From positions 31,128 to 95,127 of the forward strand of contig NZ_CVRR01000007.1 of the NCBI RefSeq assembly GCF_001406815.1: a stretch of 64,000 nt of DNA, written 5' to 3'. Shown in pieces: positions 35,722 through 43,499 of this stretch; within the stretch, counting starts at the first letter, position 1, and each line of letters starts with the position of its first letter. Origin of the DNA: Roseburia faecis (lineage in GTDB: Bacteria; Bacillota; Clostridia; Lachnospirales; Lachnospiraceae). The translations under genes were made by a program, and so were the position numbers. The notes beneath the pieces were generated by a model. That model ran no database searches and was not told the DNA's origin. It saw only the letters and a program-made list of their open reading frames with translations.

Positions 35722-35931
35722 ATGAAAGTAACAATCGCAGGAAACGTAAAAGACATCAAAGAGGGAACCACGCTGGCACAGCTCGTTGTTGACGAGAAGG
35801 TTGAAAATCCGGAATATGTGACCGTTACCGTAAACGATGATTTCGTAGAAAATCACGATCTTGCAAACGTAACATTAAAGGAAAACGATGTAGTTGAATT
35901 CTTATACTTCATGGGAGGAGGAAGCTTCTAA
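35722..35931 (+). CDS. ThiS/HcyS-like sulfur carrier with masked C-terminus
   Basis: A 69-residue ubiquitin-fold sulfur carrier (MKVTIAGNVKDIKEGTTLAQ; ENDVVEFLYFMGGGSF). Carriers of this kind must end in Gly-Gly for adenylation and thiocarboxylate formation. Here two residues, Ser-Phe, follow the glycines at 65-67. The same is known of QbsE (extra Cys-Phe) and of Wolinella HcyS (extra Ala), where a JAMM protease trims the end. A JAMM gene lies two genes downstream. By that analogy it would be HcyS. The stop overlaps the start of the activating enzyme (TAATG). Confidence 0.85.
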   Translation: MKVTIAGNVKDIKEGTTLAQLVVDEKVENPEYVTVTVNDDFVENHDLANVTLKENDVVEFLYFMGGGSF

Positions 35932-36737
35932 TGGCATTTACCAATGAACAGATGGAGCGTTACAGCCGTCACATCATCCTGCAGGAGGTTGGTGTGAAGG
36001 GACAGAAAAAGCTCCTTAACGGAAAAGTTTTGATTATCGGTGCAGGCGGACTCGGTGCACCGGCAGCAATGTATCTTGCCGCAGCCGGTGTGGGAACCAT
36101 CGGTATTGTCGATGCAGATGAAGTGGATCTGTCCAACTTACAGCGTCAGATCATTCACGGCACCGCAGATGTAGGAAAAGCAAAAGTAAAATCTGCAAAA
36201 GAGACCATGAACGCAATGAACCCGGATGTAACCGTAAATACATACCGTGAGTTCGTTACTTCTGAAAATATTATGGATCTCATTAAAGATTATGATTTCA
36301 TCATTGATGGAACCGATAACTTCCCGGCAAAATTCTTAATCAACGATGCCTGTGTAATGGCAAAGAAGCCATTTTCCCATGCAGGAATCATCCGTTTCAA
36401 GGGTCAGCTCATGACCTATGTTCCGGGAGAAGGACCATGCTATCGTTGTGTATTCAAGAATCCACCACCAAAGGATGCAGTTCCGACCTGTAAGCAGGCA
36501 GGTGTCATCGGCGCAATGGGCGGTGTCATCGGATCCTTACAGGCGATGGAAGCCATCAAGTACCTGATCGGTGTTGGCGATCTCTTAACCGGAAAGCTTC
36601 TGACTTTTGATGCGTTAAAGATGGAATTCCACACGATCAAACTGCCAAAGGCAGATCATAAGTGTGCAATCTGTGGCGATCATCCGACCATCACAGAACT
36701 GATTGATTACGAGCAGATCGAGTGCCCGGATCATTGA
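35931..36737 (+). CDS. ThiF/MoeB/HcyF-like sulfur-carrier adenylyltransferase
   Basis: A 268-residue E1-like enzyme. It has ATP-binding GAGGLGAPAA near residue 38, the motif DADEVDLSNLQRQIIH, and two Cys pairs for zinc (CYRC near 170 and CAIC near 245). It would adenylate the trimmed C-terminus of the carrier encoded just upstream so that sulfide can be added. MoeB and ThiF are equally possible from sequence alone; the neighbours (metY, sulfite reductase, JAMM) point to HcyF. Confidence 0.85.
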   Translation: MAFTNEQMERYSRHIILQEVGVKGQKKLLNGKVLIIGAGGLGAPAAMYLAAAGVGTIGIVDADEVDLSNLQRQIIHGTADVGKAKVKSAKETMNAMNPDVTVNTYREFVTSENIMDLIKDYDFIIDGTDNFPAKFLINDACVMAKKPFSHAGIIRFKGQLMTYVPGEGPCYRCVFKNPPPKDAVPTCKQAGVIGAMGGVIGSLQAMEAIKYLIGVGDLLTGKLLTFDALKMEFHTIKLPKADHKCAICGDHPTITELIDYEQIECPDH

Positions 36738-36803
36738 GGTATCGCGTAAGCGATATCTCCTACGCAAATCGCCTCTGCGAAGCAGACTTTATATGCGATT
36801 TGC
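36738..36803 (+). repeat. Paired-hairpin element between the carrier-activating and JAMM genes
   Basis: Two adjacent hairpins. The first is GGTATCGC-GTAA-GCGATATC (36738-36757) with a GNRA tetraloop. The second has arms GCAAATCGC / GCGATTTGC (36764-36772, 36795-36803) with an inner stem TCTGC-GAA-GCAGA. A further copy of the first hairpin lies at 37273-37304 behind the JAMM gene. No T tract follows, so it is not a plain terminator. Confidence 0.7.
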
Positions 36804-36826
36804 TCCTTGAAAAGGAGGAAAATTTT

Positions 36827-37240
36827 ATGCTTACCATGAAAAAAGCAGACTATGAAAAAATCTTAGCTCATGCGAAGGAAAACCTTCCGGAAGAGGCATG
36901 TGGTCTGATTGCAGGCACCAAAGACGGTGACAAAAAGATCATCGAGAAGGTGTACCTTCTGGAAAATATGGATCACACCAATGAGCATTTTTCCATGAAC
37001 CCGAAGGAACAGCTTGCCGCAGTTAAAGATATGCGTGCGAACCATCTGGTACCGCTTGGCAACTGGCATTCCCATCCGGAATCGCCGTCACGCCCGTCCG
37101 AGGAAGATAAGCGTCTGGCATATGATCCGACGGTCAATTACCTGATTCTTTCCCTGATGGATATGGATCAGCCGGTGCTTAAAGCTTTTGACATTGACAA
37201 AGAGAAAAATGTGACGATTGAAGAACTGGTTATTCAGTAA
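36827..37240 (+). CDS. JAMM/MPN metalloprotease (HcyD/Mec+ type)
   Basis: A 137-residue JAMM domain. The zinc motif is complete: Glu at 22-23 (PEEACGL) and H81-x-H83-x7-S91-x2-D94 (HSHPESPSRPSEED). In thiocarboxylate pathways this enzyme removes residues behind Gly-Gly from the carrier, or frees the amino acid product. The carrier at 35722 ends -GGGSF and so needs such trimming. The start at 36827 is preceded by AAAGGAGG; the longer frame from 36722 runs through the hairpin element and is not used. Confidence 0.88.
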   Translation: MLTMKKADYEKILAHAKENLPEEACGLIAGTKDGDKKIIEKVYLLENMDHTNEHFSMNPKEQLAAVKDMRANHLVPLGNWHSHPESPSRPSEEDKRLAYDPTVNYLILSLMDMDQPVLKAFDIDKEKNVTIEELVIQ

Positions 37241-37272
37241 AGGGTATTCGTCTGCGGATAGATTTTCTATCT

Positions 37273-37304
37273 GGGGTATCTCGCGTAAGCGATATCTCCT
37301 ATGC
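37273..37304. repeat. Second copy of the hairpin element
   Basis: GGGGTATC-TCGCGTAAGCGATATCTCC repeats the first hairpin of the element at 36738 almost base for base, including CGCGTAAGCGATATCTCCTA (37282-37301; one base differs beyond that). It lies between the JAMM gene and the shared terminator. Confidence 0.6.
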
Positions 37305-37325
37305 AGCTTAGAAATTGTTGAATAG

Positions 37326-37366
37326 AAATGCTGCCTGTAACATATTGTTGTCAGGCAGCATTTTTC
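37326..37366. terminator. Bidirectional terminator (hcy operon / mgtE)
   Basis: The stem AAATGCTGCCTG / CAGGCAGCATTTTT serves both the JAMM gene and the convergent mgtE. Confidence 0.85.
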
Positions 37367-37392
37367 GGTAGTATGGTGCAAAGATTATCTTT

Positions 37393-38751
37393 TTACATGA
37401 TCAGTAACAAAAATGCCAGACCGTAATAAGTCACAACAGCCACAAGGTCATTGACGGTTGTAATGAGTGGACCGGATGCAACCGCAGGATCAATTTTTAT
37501 CTTATGGAAAAACATGGGAATCACAGTACCTACGAGGCTTGAGATCACCATTGCCACGAGAAGCGAGATGCCGACGCAGCCAGAGATGCCAAATGCTCCG
37601 ATCCAGGTGTATCCCTTAAACAGGTGGATGTAGATGCCAAGCAGTGCAAGTGCCATAATACCAAGGATTCCACCATTTAAAAGACCGATTTTCATTTCTT
37701 TTACCAGTAAGAAAAGTTTTTGTTTTCCGGTGAGTGTTTCATCCATCAGGACACGGATGGTAACTGCCAGAGACTGGGTACCGACGTTCCCGGCCATGTC
37801 AAGCACAAGAGACTGGAAACAGATTACAATCGGAAGTACAGCCACAACATGCTCAAAGACACCTACAACAGAGGAAACGATCATCCCAAGGAACAGCAGG
37901 ATGATGAGCCATGGGAGACGTTTTTTCATGCTTTGTGCCGTGGTTTCTTTGAGATCTTCTTCGGCGGTGAGGCCGGCCAGTTTTGCGTAGTCTTCCCCCA
38001 TCTCATTGTCAACTATCTCTACGATATCTTCGGATGTAATAACACCGAGCATATGACCGTCCTGCGACAGGACAGGAATGGAATCTTCCGAATAATCCAT
38101 GATTTTTTCCATGCAGTCATCAATTTTTTCGTGATCGGTTACCGATGGATAGGAGCGGACGATAATATCGTCAAGCACATCATGTTTTCTTGCAATAATA
38201 AGATCTTTCAGATCAATAGCACCGGCAAATTTCAGGGATTCATCCAGTACATAAATGGTTGAAATATTGTCATTGGTTCCGGCCTGACGGACCAGTTCGC
38301 TCATTGCCTGACGGACGGAAAGTCCCTTTGGAATACAGATGTAGTTGGTTGTCATGCAGCTTCCGATTTCGTCATCGTCATAGGAAAGCAGCATTTTTAC
38401 ATCTTTTATGGCAGCTTTGTCCAGGTTTTCCACGATTTCATATTTTTTTTTATCATCGAGCGTTTCGAGGACGTCAACGGCATCATCGGAATCCATCAGG
38501 GAAACTACTTTGGCGGCATCTTTGACGGAGAGTTCGGAAAAGTAGATTTGCGGTTCATCCAGATATGCGAAGATTTCCGCAATCTTCTGTGGCTCCAGAA
38601 GCGTATAAATACGTTTCCTTTCTTTTGGAGTCATAACCGTAAGCATATCGGCAATGTCATTTTCGTGATAATTAGATAAGCATTTTAAGATTTCATGGTC
38701 ATTCTGTTTGCTTCGGATCAGCTTTGTAAGCTCTAAATATTTCTTGTTCAT
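37393..38751 (-). CDS. mgtE: Magnesium transporter MgtE
   Basis: A 452-residue magnesium channel. It has an N-terminal MgtE domain (about 20-125), two CBS domains (about 130-255, including MLGVITSEDIVEI) that sense internal magnesium, a connecting helix, and five membrane helices with the pore signature near 315-330 (LDMAGNVGTQSLAVTIR). I chose 38751 as start because AAAGGAG lies eight bases upstream; an in-frame ATG at 38793 has no such site. I could not find the M-box magnesium riboswitch that sometimes precedes this gene. Confidence 0.93.
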   Translation of the reverse strand: MNKKYLELTKLIRSKQNDHEILKCLSNYHENDIADMLTVMTPKERKRIYTLLEPQKIAEIFAYLDEPQIYFSELSVKDAAKVVSLMDSDDAVDVLETLDDKKKYEIVENLDKAAIKDVKMLLSYDDDEIGSCMTTNYICIPKGLSVRQAMSELVRQAGTNDNISTIYVLDESLKFAGAIDLKDLIIARKHDVLDDIIVRSYPSVTDHEKIDDCMEKIMDYSEDSIPVLSQDGHMLGVITSEDIVEIVDNEMGEDYAKLAGLTAEEDLKETTAQSMKKRLPWLIILLFLGMIVSSVVGVFEHVVAVLPIVICFQSLVLDMAGNVGTQSLAVTIRVLMDETLTGKQKLFLLVKEMKIGLLNGGILGIMALALLGIYIHLFKGYTWIGAFGISGCVGISLLVAMVISSLVGTVIPMFFHKIKIDPAVASGPLITTVNDLVAVVTYYGLAFLLLIM

Positions 38752-38864
38752 ATGAATTCTCCTTTCCTTGTGTGCAGTCATCATGTGCAACAAAAGCTAC
38801 ATCATGCTGCGGATATGCACAATAGAAAAGGGCTCAGGTATACAGTTTTATATATTCAGGCACA

Positions 38865-38891
38865 AAAAAAGCACCTACCGGTGCTTTAAAC
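38865..38891. terminator. Terminator behind the 29-codon small ORF
   Basis: On the minus strand, AAAGCACC-GGTA-GGTGCTTTTTTT. It would end a short minus-strand transcript carrying the small ORF at 38910-38999, upstream of mgtE. Confidence 0.75.
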
Positions 38892-38909
38892 ATCATGAAT
38901 CGGCAAAAT

Positions 38910-38999
38910 TCATTTTCCAGTGAAAACGATAATTTTGCCAGTGAAAAAAGCATCGGTATTCAAATGTCTACTTCGCCCAAAACTATCGCTACTGTCCAT
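38910..38999 (-). CDS. 29-residue small protein, unknown
   Basis: A short ORF (MDSSDSFGRSRHLNTDAFF..., ending IIVFTGK) too small for usual gene callers. The support is strong for its size: a full GGAGGTG ribosome site six bases before the ATG, a candidate promoter upstream, and a terminator just behind. It could be a small protein, a leader peptide whose translation affects mgtE downstream, or the coding part of a small RNA. The overlapping plus-strand ORF (38895-39170) has no ribosome site and looks accidental. Confidence 0.5.
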   Translation of the reverse strand: MDSSDSFGRSRHLNTDAFFTGKIIVFTGK

Positions 39000-39053
39000 G
39001 AATTTCACCTCCATTACTCAGATTTTTATGATTGTGGATTTAAATCTTTGGTT

Positions 39054-39082
39054 ATGGTAGCATTTGTAAATGGATTTTTCAA
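39054..39082 (-). promoter_or_regulatory. Candidate promoter of the small ORF
   Basis: On the minus strand, TTGAAA (39082-39077), a 17-base spacer and TACCAT (39059-39054). The leader would be about 50 bases. Confidence 0.4.
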
Positions 39083-39234
39083 CCCGGAATCACGTAAAAT
39101 TTTTGTAAAAGGAGCATATTTTGTTATTATTGGAGAAAAGAAAATAGCGCATTGTATAGGGGTATGGTAAAATAGGAAAGAATAAAAATGCCATTATTTA
39201 TGAAATAGATTTTTTGAAAATCAGGAGGAATAAC

Positions 39235-40149
39235 ATGCACGATTTAGTCATTATAGGAAGCGGTCCGGCAGGTCTTTCGGCAGCTGTTTACGCAAAGCGC
39301 GCCTGTCTGGATGTGGTTGTTTTAGAGAAAGAGCCGATGGGTGGCGGACAGATGATTTATACGCAGGAAGTTGATAATTATCTGGGACTGCCGGAAACCA
39401 ATGGGTTTGATCTGGCACAGAAATTTGAGCAGCATGCAAAAGCGCTGGAGGTTCCGTTCATCAGCGATGAAGTGGATAACGTAGAGAAAAATACAGACGG
39501 AACGTGGAAAATCACCGGTGCTTCCGGAACTGTTTATGAGACAAAAACAGTACTGCTGGCAACCGGAGCCGGACACCGGAAACTCGGGGTGCCGGGAGAA
39601 GAAACACTGGCAGGAGCCGGGGTGTCTTACTGTGCAACCTGTGATGGAGCTTTTTTCCGTAACAAGACAGTGGCGGTTGTCGGCGGTGGAGATGTGGCAC
39701 TGGAAGATGCCCTGTATCTGGCAGCCGGATGTGAAAAAGTGTATCTGATTCACCGCAGACAGGAACTGCGTGGCACGAAGGTACTGCAGGAACAGGTGGC
39801 AAATGAGCCGAAGATCACCTTCCTGCCGGATACCGTGGTGAAAGAAATCTGTGGGGAGCAGATGGTCGATCATCTGGTAATTGCAAACACCGGAACAGGA
39901 GAAGAAAAAGAACTGCCGGTCAGCGGTATCTTTATCGCAGTCGGTATGAATCCGCAGACCGATGCGGTGGCTTCTGTGCTGGATTTAGATCATGGCTATG
40001 TGCGTGCCGGAGAAGACGGTGTGACGGAGCAGCCGGGGCTTTTTGTGGCAGGAGATGTCCGCACCAAGAAGCTGCGTCAGATTGTGACCGCGGTGGCGGA
40101 TGGTGCCAACAGTGTGACAAGTATTGTGGAGTATCTCAAAACTTTATAA
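39235..40149 (+). CDS. trxB: Thioredoxin reductase
   Basis: A 304-residue NADPH-dependent flavoprotein. It has an FAD fold at the N-terminus (VIIGSGPAGLSAAVYA), the redox motif CATC near residue 135 (SYCATCDGAFF), an NADPH fold (VAVVGGGDVALEDALYL) and a C-terminal FAD block (GLFVAGDVRTKKLRQIVTA). It reduces thioredoxin, and a thioredoxin gene lies in the sulfur operon at 35392. AGGAGG precedes the ATG at 39235. Confidence 0.93.
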   Translation: MHDLVIIGSGPAGLSAAVYAKRACLDVVVLEKEPMGGGQMIYTQEVDNYLGLPETNGFDLAQKFEQHAKALEVPFISDEVDNVEKNTDGTWKITGASGTVYETKTVLLATGAGHRKLGVPGEETLAGAGVSYCATCDGAFFRNKTVAVVGGGDVALEDALYLAAGCEKVYLIHRRQELRGTKVLQEQVANEPKITFLPDTVVKEICGEQMVDHLVIANTGTGEEKELPVSGIFIAVGMNPQTDAVASVLDLDHGYVRAGEDGVTEQPGLFVAGDVRTKKLRQIVTAVADGANSVTSIVEYLKTL

Positions 40150-40194
40150 ATTGCTGGTTAACTGCGGGGCTGGGAGCCTTTTGTTTTCAGAGGG

Positions 40195-40491
40195 ACGGAT
40201 TTGCGAGGAGTCTGTTCTAAATATAAGGTTTCTCTATGCGACGGAAGAAGGGGGACATTCTCTTTCTACAGAAAAATTTACAAGTCAGCGCCGATGTTGA
40301 TTTCAGGTTGGTTTGGCAAAGGTTTTACTTTTATGCTATTAACGTTACATGATGGAACTACGGCGCAGTTGTAAATTTGTTCTTCCGAAAGAAATGTACC
40401 CCTTCTTCCGTCACATTGAGAAAACTTATATTTAAAACACTCGCACAAATTCGTCGCATAGAGAAAACTTATATTTAAAACATCTGCACAA
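40195..40491. repeat. MITE-like palindromic element
   Basis: Two arms of about 75-85 bases are inverted copies: left about 40195-40285 (CTAAATATAAGGTTTCTCTA, then CGACGGAAGAAGGGGGACATT) and right about 40364-40450 (TACCCCTTCTTCCGTCA, then GAGAAAACTTATATTTAAAACA). The outer piece of the right arm is repeated once more in tandem at about 40460-40491. The central 80 bases hold no gene. It would fold into one long hairpin. This is the form of a miniature inverted-repeat element or another non-coding repeat; no transposase is near. Confidence 0.65.
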
Positions 40492-40553
40492 ACCCCCATG
40501 ATAGTGCTATAATGATACAAAATTGTATGTCGGAACAGCAAAGGAGAAATGCC

Positions 40554-41063
40554 GTGCAGATACTTTTAACATTAGATAAAAAAGATTATGAAGAGGGAAT
40601 GCCTGTGTTCGAAAAATACTCGACACGCGGCGTGATTATTCGTGATGGAAAAATTGCAACACAACATGGCAGTGCCGGAGATTATAAAATTCTCGGCGGA
40701 GGTGTGGAACCGGGCGAGAAGCTGGAAGATGCACTGATTCGTGAAGTGGGGGAGGAGTCCGGGCTTATTGTGATTCCGGAATCCATCCGTCCGATTGGAG
40801 AAATTGTGGAGCGGCGGCGCGATCTGTTTGAAAAAAACAAGATCTATGTCTGCCACTCCTGCTTTTTTTTCTGTGATGCAAAAGAAGAAATGACACAGAC
40901 GCACATGACCGAAAGCGAGATCGCGAAAGGATTTCATCTGGAGTGGGCAACCGCACAGGAGATTATCGATGGGAACGAACCATTTTGTGAGACGCAGCCA
41001 TGGAGTTTCCGGGATCGGGAATTTGTTAAAATGCTTGTGGAAAAAAAGATTCTCACCACATAG
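40554..41063 (+). CDS. Nudix hydrolase
   Basis: A 169-residue Nudix enzyme. The box is complete: GGGVEPGEKLEDALIREVGEESGL fits G-x5-E-x7-R-E-U-x-E-E-x-G-U (quoted in part: REVGEESGL). The substrate is unknown. The start is taken as GTG at 40554, seven bases behind AAGGAG; the ATG at 40512 lies in the promoter (TATAAT 40508-40513). It directly follows the MITE-like repeat. Confidence 0.8.
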   Translation: MQILLTLDKKDYEEGMPVFEKYSTRGVIIRDGKIATQHGSAGDYKILGGGVEPGEKLEDALIREVGEESGLIVIPESIRPIGEIVERRRDLFEKNKIYVCHSCFFFCDAKEEMTQTHMTESEIAKGFHLEWATAQEIIDGNEPFCETQPWSFRDREFVKMLVEKKILTT

Positions 41064-41177
41064 TTTTTACAAACAATTTACATAGGGAAGAAGTCTGTAT
41101 TTACACACCCCTGTTATCCTGTAGAAAAGTGGAGAATAGAATAGGATAGATATAACAGAAAGCAGGGAAGGTAAGTT

Positions 41178-41795
41178 ATGGATGAATTAGAAAAACTCCG
41201 GAAGCACTGGGAAGATGATAATTTTCAAAGAAAACATGCACTGGCAAGAGAGATTGTGGTAAACCGGCTGCGGGAACTGAACCGGGAATATGAAGAAAAA
41301 ACAGGACAGGGATTTGTACGTTTTATCGAAACACGGATGAAGACACCGGAGAGCATTGCAGAAAAGCTGCAACGCAAGGATTATGACGTGGATTTTGATA
41401 CCGCAGTTACTGCACTAAACGATATTTCCGGGGTCCGCTGTATCTGCTACAGTGTCAAGGAAATCTACTGGATTGCGCGGCAGATCGGAAAAACAGACAC
41501 ATATACCGTAGTAAAGGCAAAAGATTACATTCGAAAACCAAAGAAAAATGGGTATGAGAGTTACCATATCGTTCTGGATATCCCGATGTCTTACAAAGGA
41601 AAGACAACTGTGGTTCGTGTGGAATTGCAGCTGCGGACGATGATCATGGATGCGTGGGCAGGAATGGATAACCGGGTTTCTTACAAAAAAGGAGTTCCGC
41701 CGGAAATGGAACGCCGCATTGAAAAATATGCCAGGATCGGAAGAAGACTTGATAAACTGATCCAGAAAACGCTTGATGATTCAAAAACCGTATAA
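41178..41795 (+). CDS. Small (p)ppGpp synthetase (RelQ/YjbM type)
   Basis: A 205-residue stand-alone alarmone synthetase. The synthetase motifs are visible: DISGVRCICYSVKEIYWIA, KDYIRKPKKNGYESYHIVL and VRVELQLRTMIMDAWAGMD. No hydrolase, TGS or ACT domains are present. It would make ppGpp or pppGpp during cell-envelope or other stress. AAGGTAAG precedes the ATG. Confidence 0.9.
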   Translation: MDELEKLRKHWEDDNFQRKHALAREIVVNRLRELNREYEEKTGQGFVRFIETRMKTPESIAEKLQRKDYDVDFDTAVTALNDISGVRCICYSVKEIYWIARQIGKTDTYTVVKAKDYIRKPKKNGYESYHIVLDIPMSYKGKTTVVRVELQLRTMIMDAWAGMDNRVSYKKGVPPEMERRIEKYARIGRRLDKLIQKTLDDSKTV

Positions 41796-41899
41796 AGGTA
41801 TGGAATCTCCTGAAAATATGTGCTAAAATGCTTTTATATCATGAGCACAGGGATTAACCTGTACAATACCGACAGCATGGGGTTAGGAGATATACACAG

Positions 41900-42865
41900 A
41901 TGATCGACAAAAAGAAGTTAAAAGATGTCATGAAGAAGCAGGATCTCAAGCAGGAGAAACCAACAGATCCAAGCATGACACTTGATGTAAAAAATGAAGA
42001 TGTGGAAGCACAGATAGATCTATATCTGAAAGAAAAAACCGGTGAGAATTTAAATGCCCTGATCGAGCTGATGCGAACCAGACGTGTGCTTGTTCCGGCA
42101 AATTTAAATGATGAAAAGAAGCCGGTTCCGTGTCTGATCAACAGTCCGAAAAACGGAATGTTTCTTCCAATTTATACAAGTAAAAAGGAGATTCCGGAAT
42201 CTCCGAGGAGTGAAGCAGTTATAAACATGCCGTTCCTTGCAACGAATAACATGGTTTTTCAGCAGGATGAAAAGGTATCCGGAATAGTGATCAATCCATT
42301 CACACAGAATCTGATTTTTAAACGTGCACTGGTGGAAAAAATCGAGGAAGTGGAAAAGAAGCGTAAAGAGGGAGCGCAGCCAAAGAAGATGCAGCTTACA
42401 CAGGAACAGTATCTGTTGTTTGAACGTAAGCAGTTTGAATTTGGTTTTATGCCAAAGCGCTTTTTTGCGCAGGGCAAACAGATGATGGATGACCTCTGTG
42501 AGAAGAAAGAAGAATATATGGATCAGTTTTTTGAGGAATGTTATCAGCAGAAACGTATGTATCCGTATCTGCCGGAAGATTTCTCCGTTATGGTTATGGA
42601 TTTGTCCGACAGTTTACTGATTGTCCGTGTGGATCTGCCGGTACGCGATATGGGAGTTCCATCCTGTTTCCGTGTATATTTTGCATGGAATGACGAAACG
42701 CAGGAGGGCAGATATTTTACGATTGAACGGACCCAGGATCCGGGAAAACATCTGCTTGGAGAATTCAAAAAAGACTGGAAGCATGTTGACTATGGAGAGG
42801 CTCCGGCAGAGGGAGCCGAGTTGCAGCGTGTGCTGGATATTATCCGGCAGCCGGGCGAAAATTAA
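41900..42865 (+). CDS. SseB family protein, two-domain
   Basis: A 321-residue soluble protein. The N-terminal SseB domain (NALIELMRTRRVLVPANL, then VSGIVINPFTQNLIFKR, residues about 50-150) is followed by a C-terminal region (about 180-310) like the SseB C-terminal domain (VRVDLPVRDMG). It is a larger relative of the protein at 128-550. No function is known for the family in Firmicutes. A bidirectional terminator follows. Confidence 0.75.
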   Translation: MIDKKKLKDVMKKQDLKQEKPTDPSMTLDVKNEDVEAQIDLYLKEKTGENLNALIELMRTRRVLVPANLNDEKKPVPCLINSPKNGMFLPIYTSKKEIPESPRSEAVINMPFLATNNMVFQQDEKVSGIVINPFTQNLIFKRALVEKIEEVEKKRKEGAQPKKMQLTQEQYLLFERKQFEFGFMPKRFFAQGKQMMDDLCEKKEEYMDQFFEECYQQKRMYPYLPEDFSVMVMDLSDSLLIVRVDLPVRDMGVPSCFRVYFAWNDETQEGRYFTIERTQDPGKHLLGEFKKDWKHVDYGEAPAEGAELQRVLDIIRQPGEN

Positions 42866-42910
42866 AAGAAAAAGTGTGTCAGGGAAATAAATCTGGCACA
42901 CTTTTCTTTT
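42866..42910. terminator. Bidirectional terminator
   Basis: The stem AAAAGTGTGTCAG / CTGGCACACTTTT separates the SseB gene from the convergent ybaK. Confidence 0.8.
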
Positions 42911-43392
42911 TATGGTCTGGCAAGAATATCCGCAAAAGTAGCGCGGACAACCCGTGCCAGATCCTGAGGGTCAAGCCGGATGCTGGTTCCGATACGGCCG
43001 CCGCTTACATAAATTTCAGAATATTGCCTGGCAGAGGCATCGATAACGGTTGGAAATGCTTTTTTCATGCCAAGAGGACTGCAGCCTCCACGGACATAAC
43101 CAGTGATTGCAGTTAAATCTTTGACATGGATCATTTCTACGGATTTCTCGGAAACTGCACGCGCGGCAGCTTTCAGATCAACCTCTTCGGCAATCGGAAT
43201 GACAAATACGTAGTATTTTTTGCTTTTGCCCTGCATGACAAGTGTCTTGTAAGTCTGGGCAACCGGGGTGCCAGTGGCTTCGGCAGAATGAATTCCATCT
43301 ATAAATTCGTCACATTCATAAGTCAGCAGTTCATAGGGAACCTTATTTCGTTCCAGAATACGCACGGCATTGGTTTTTACTTCTTTTCCCAT
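42910..43392 (-). CDS. ybaK: Cys-tRNA(Pro) deacylase YbaK/EbsC
   Basis: A 160-residue trans-editing enzyme that removes Cys mis-attached to tRNA-Pro. Family blocks: YECDEFIDG, KTLVMQGKSKKYYVFVIP, VKDLTAITGYVRGGCSPLGMKK (quoted in part: GYVRGGCSPLG). The start at 43392 has GGAGGTG upstream; a longer frame to 43443 overlaps the promoter of the divergent gene. Confidence 0.9.
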   Translation of the reverse strand: MGKEVKTNAVRILERNKVPYELLTYECDEFIDGIHSAEATGTPVAQTYKTLVMQGKSKKYYVFVIPIAEEVDLKAAARAVSEKSVEMIHVKDLTAITGYVRGGCSPLGMKKAFPTVIDASARQYSEIYVSGGRIGTSIRLDPQDLARVVRATFADILARP

Positions 43393-43435
43393 GATATTCA
43401 CCTCCGCGCACAGTATATCATTTTTAGAGGAAAAG

Positions 43436-43464
43436 TTGAACAATAAAAAAGGAAATGTTATAAT
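43436..43464 (+). promoter_or_regulatory. Promoter of the DUF308 gene
   Basis: TTGAAC (43436-43441), a 17-base spacer and TATAAT (43459-43464). Confidence 0.75.
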
Positions 43465-43499
43465 GTTGCAAAAGATATTTCAAAAGGGGGCGTCATTTC

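Noticed and set aside
38752..38865. M-box magnesium riboswitch before mgtE
   Set aside because: The 110 bases before the start codon do not show the conserved M-box words, and only a plain ribosome site is seen.
38895..39170. A 91-codon plus-strand ORF between mgtE and trxB
   Set aside because: It has no ribosome site, a composition unlike a protein, and overlaps a better-supported small ORF, its terminator and its promoter on the other strand.
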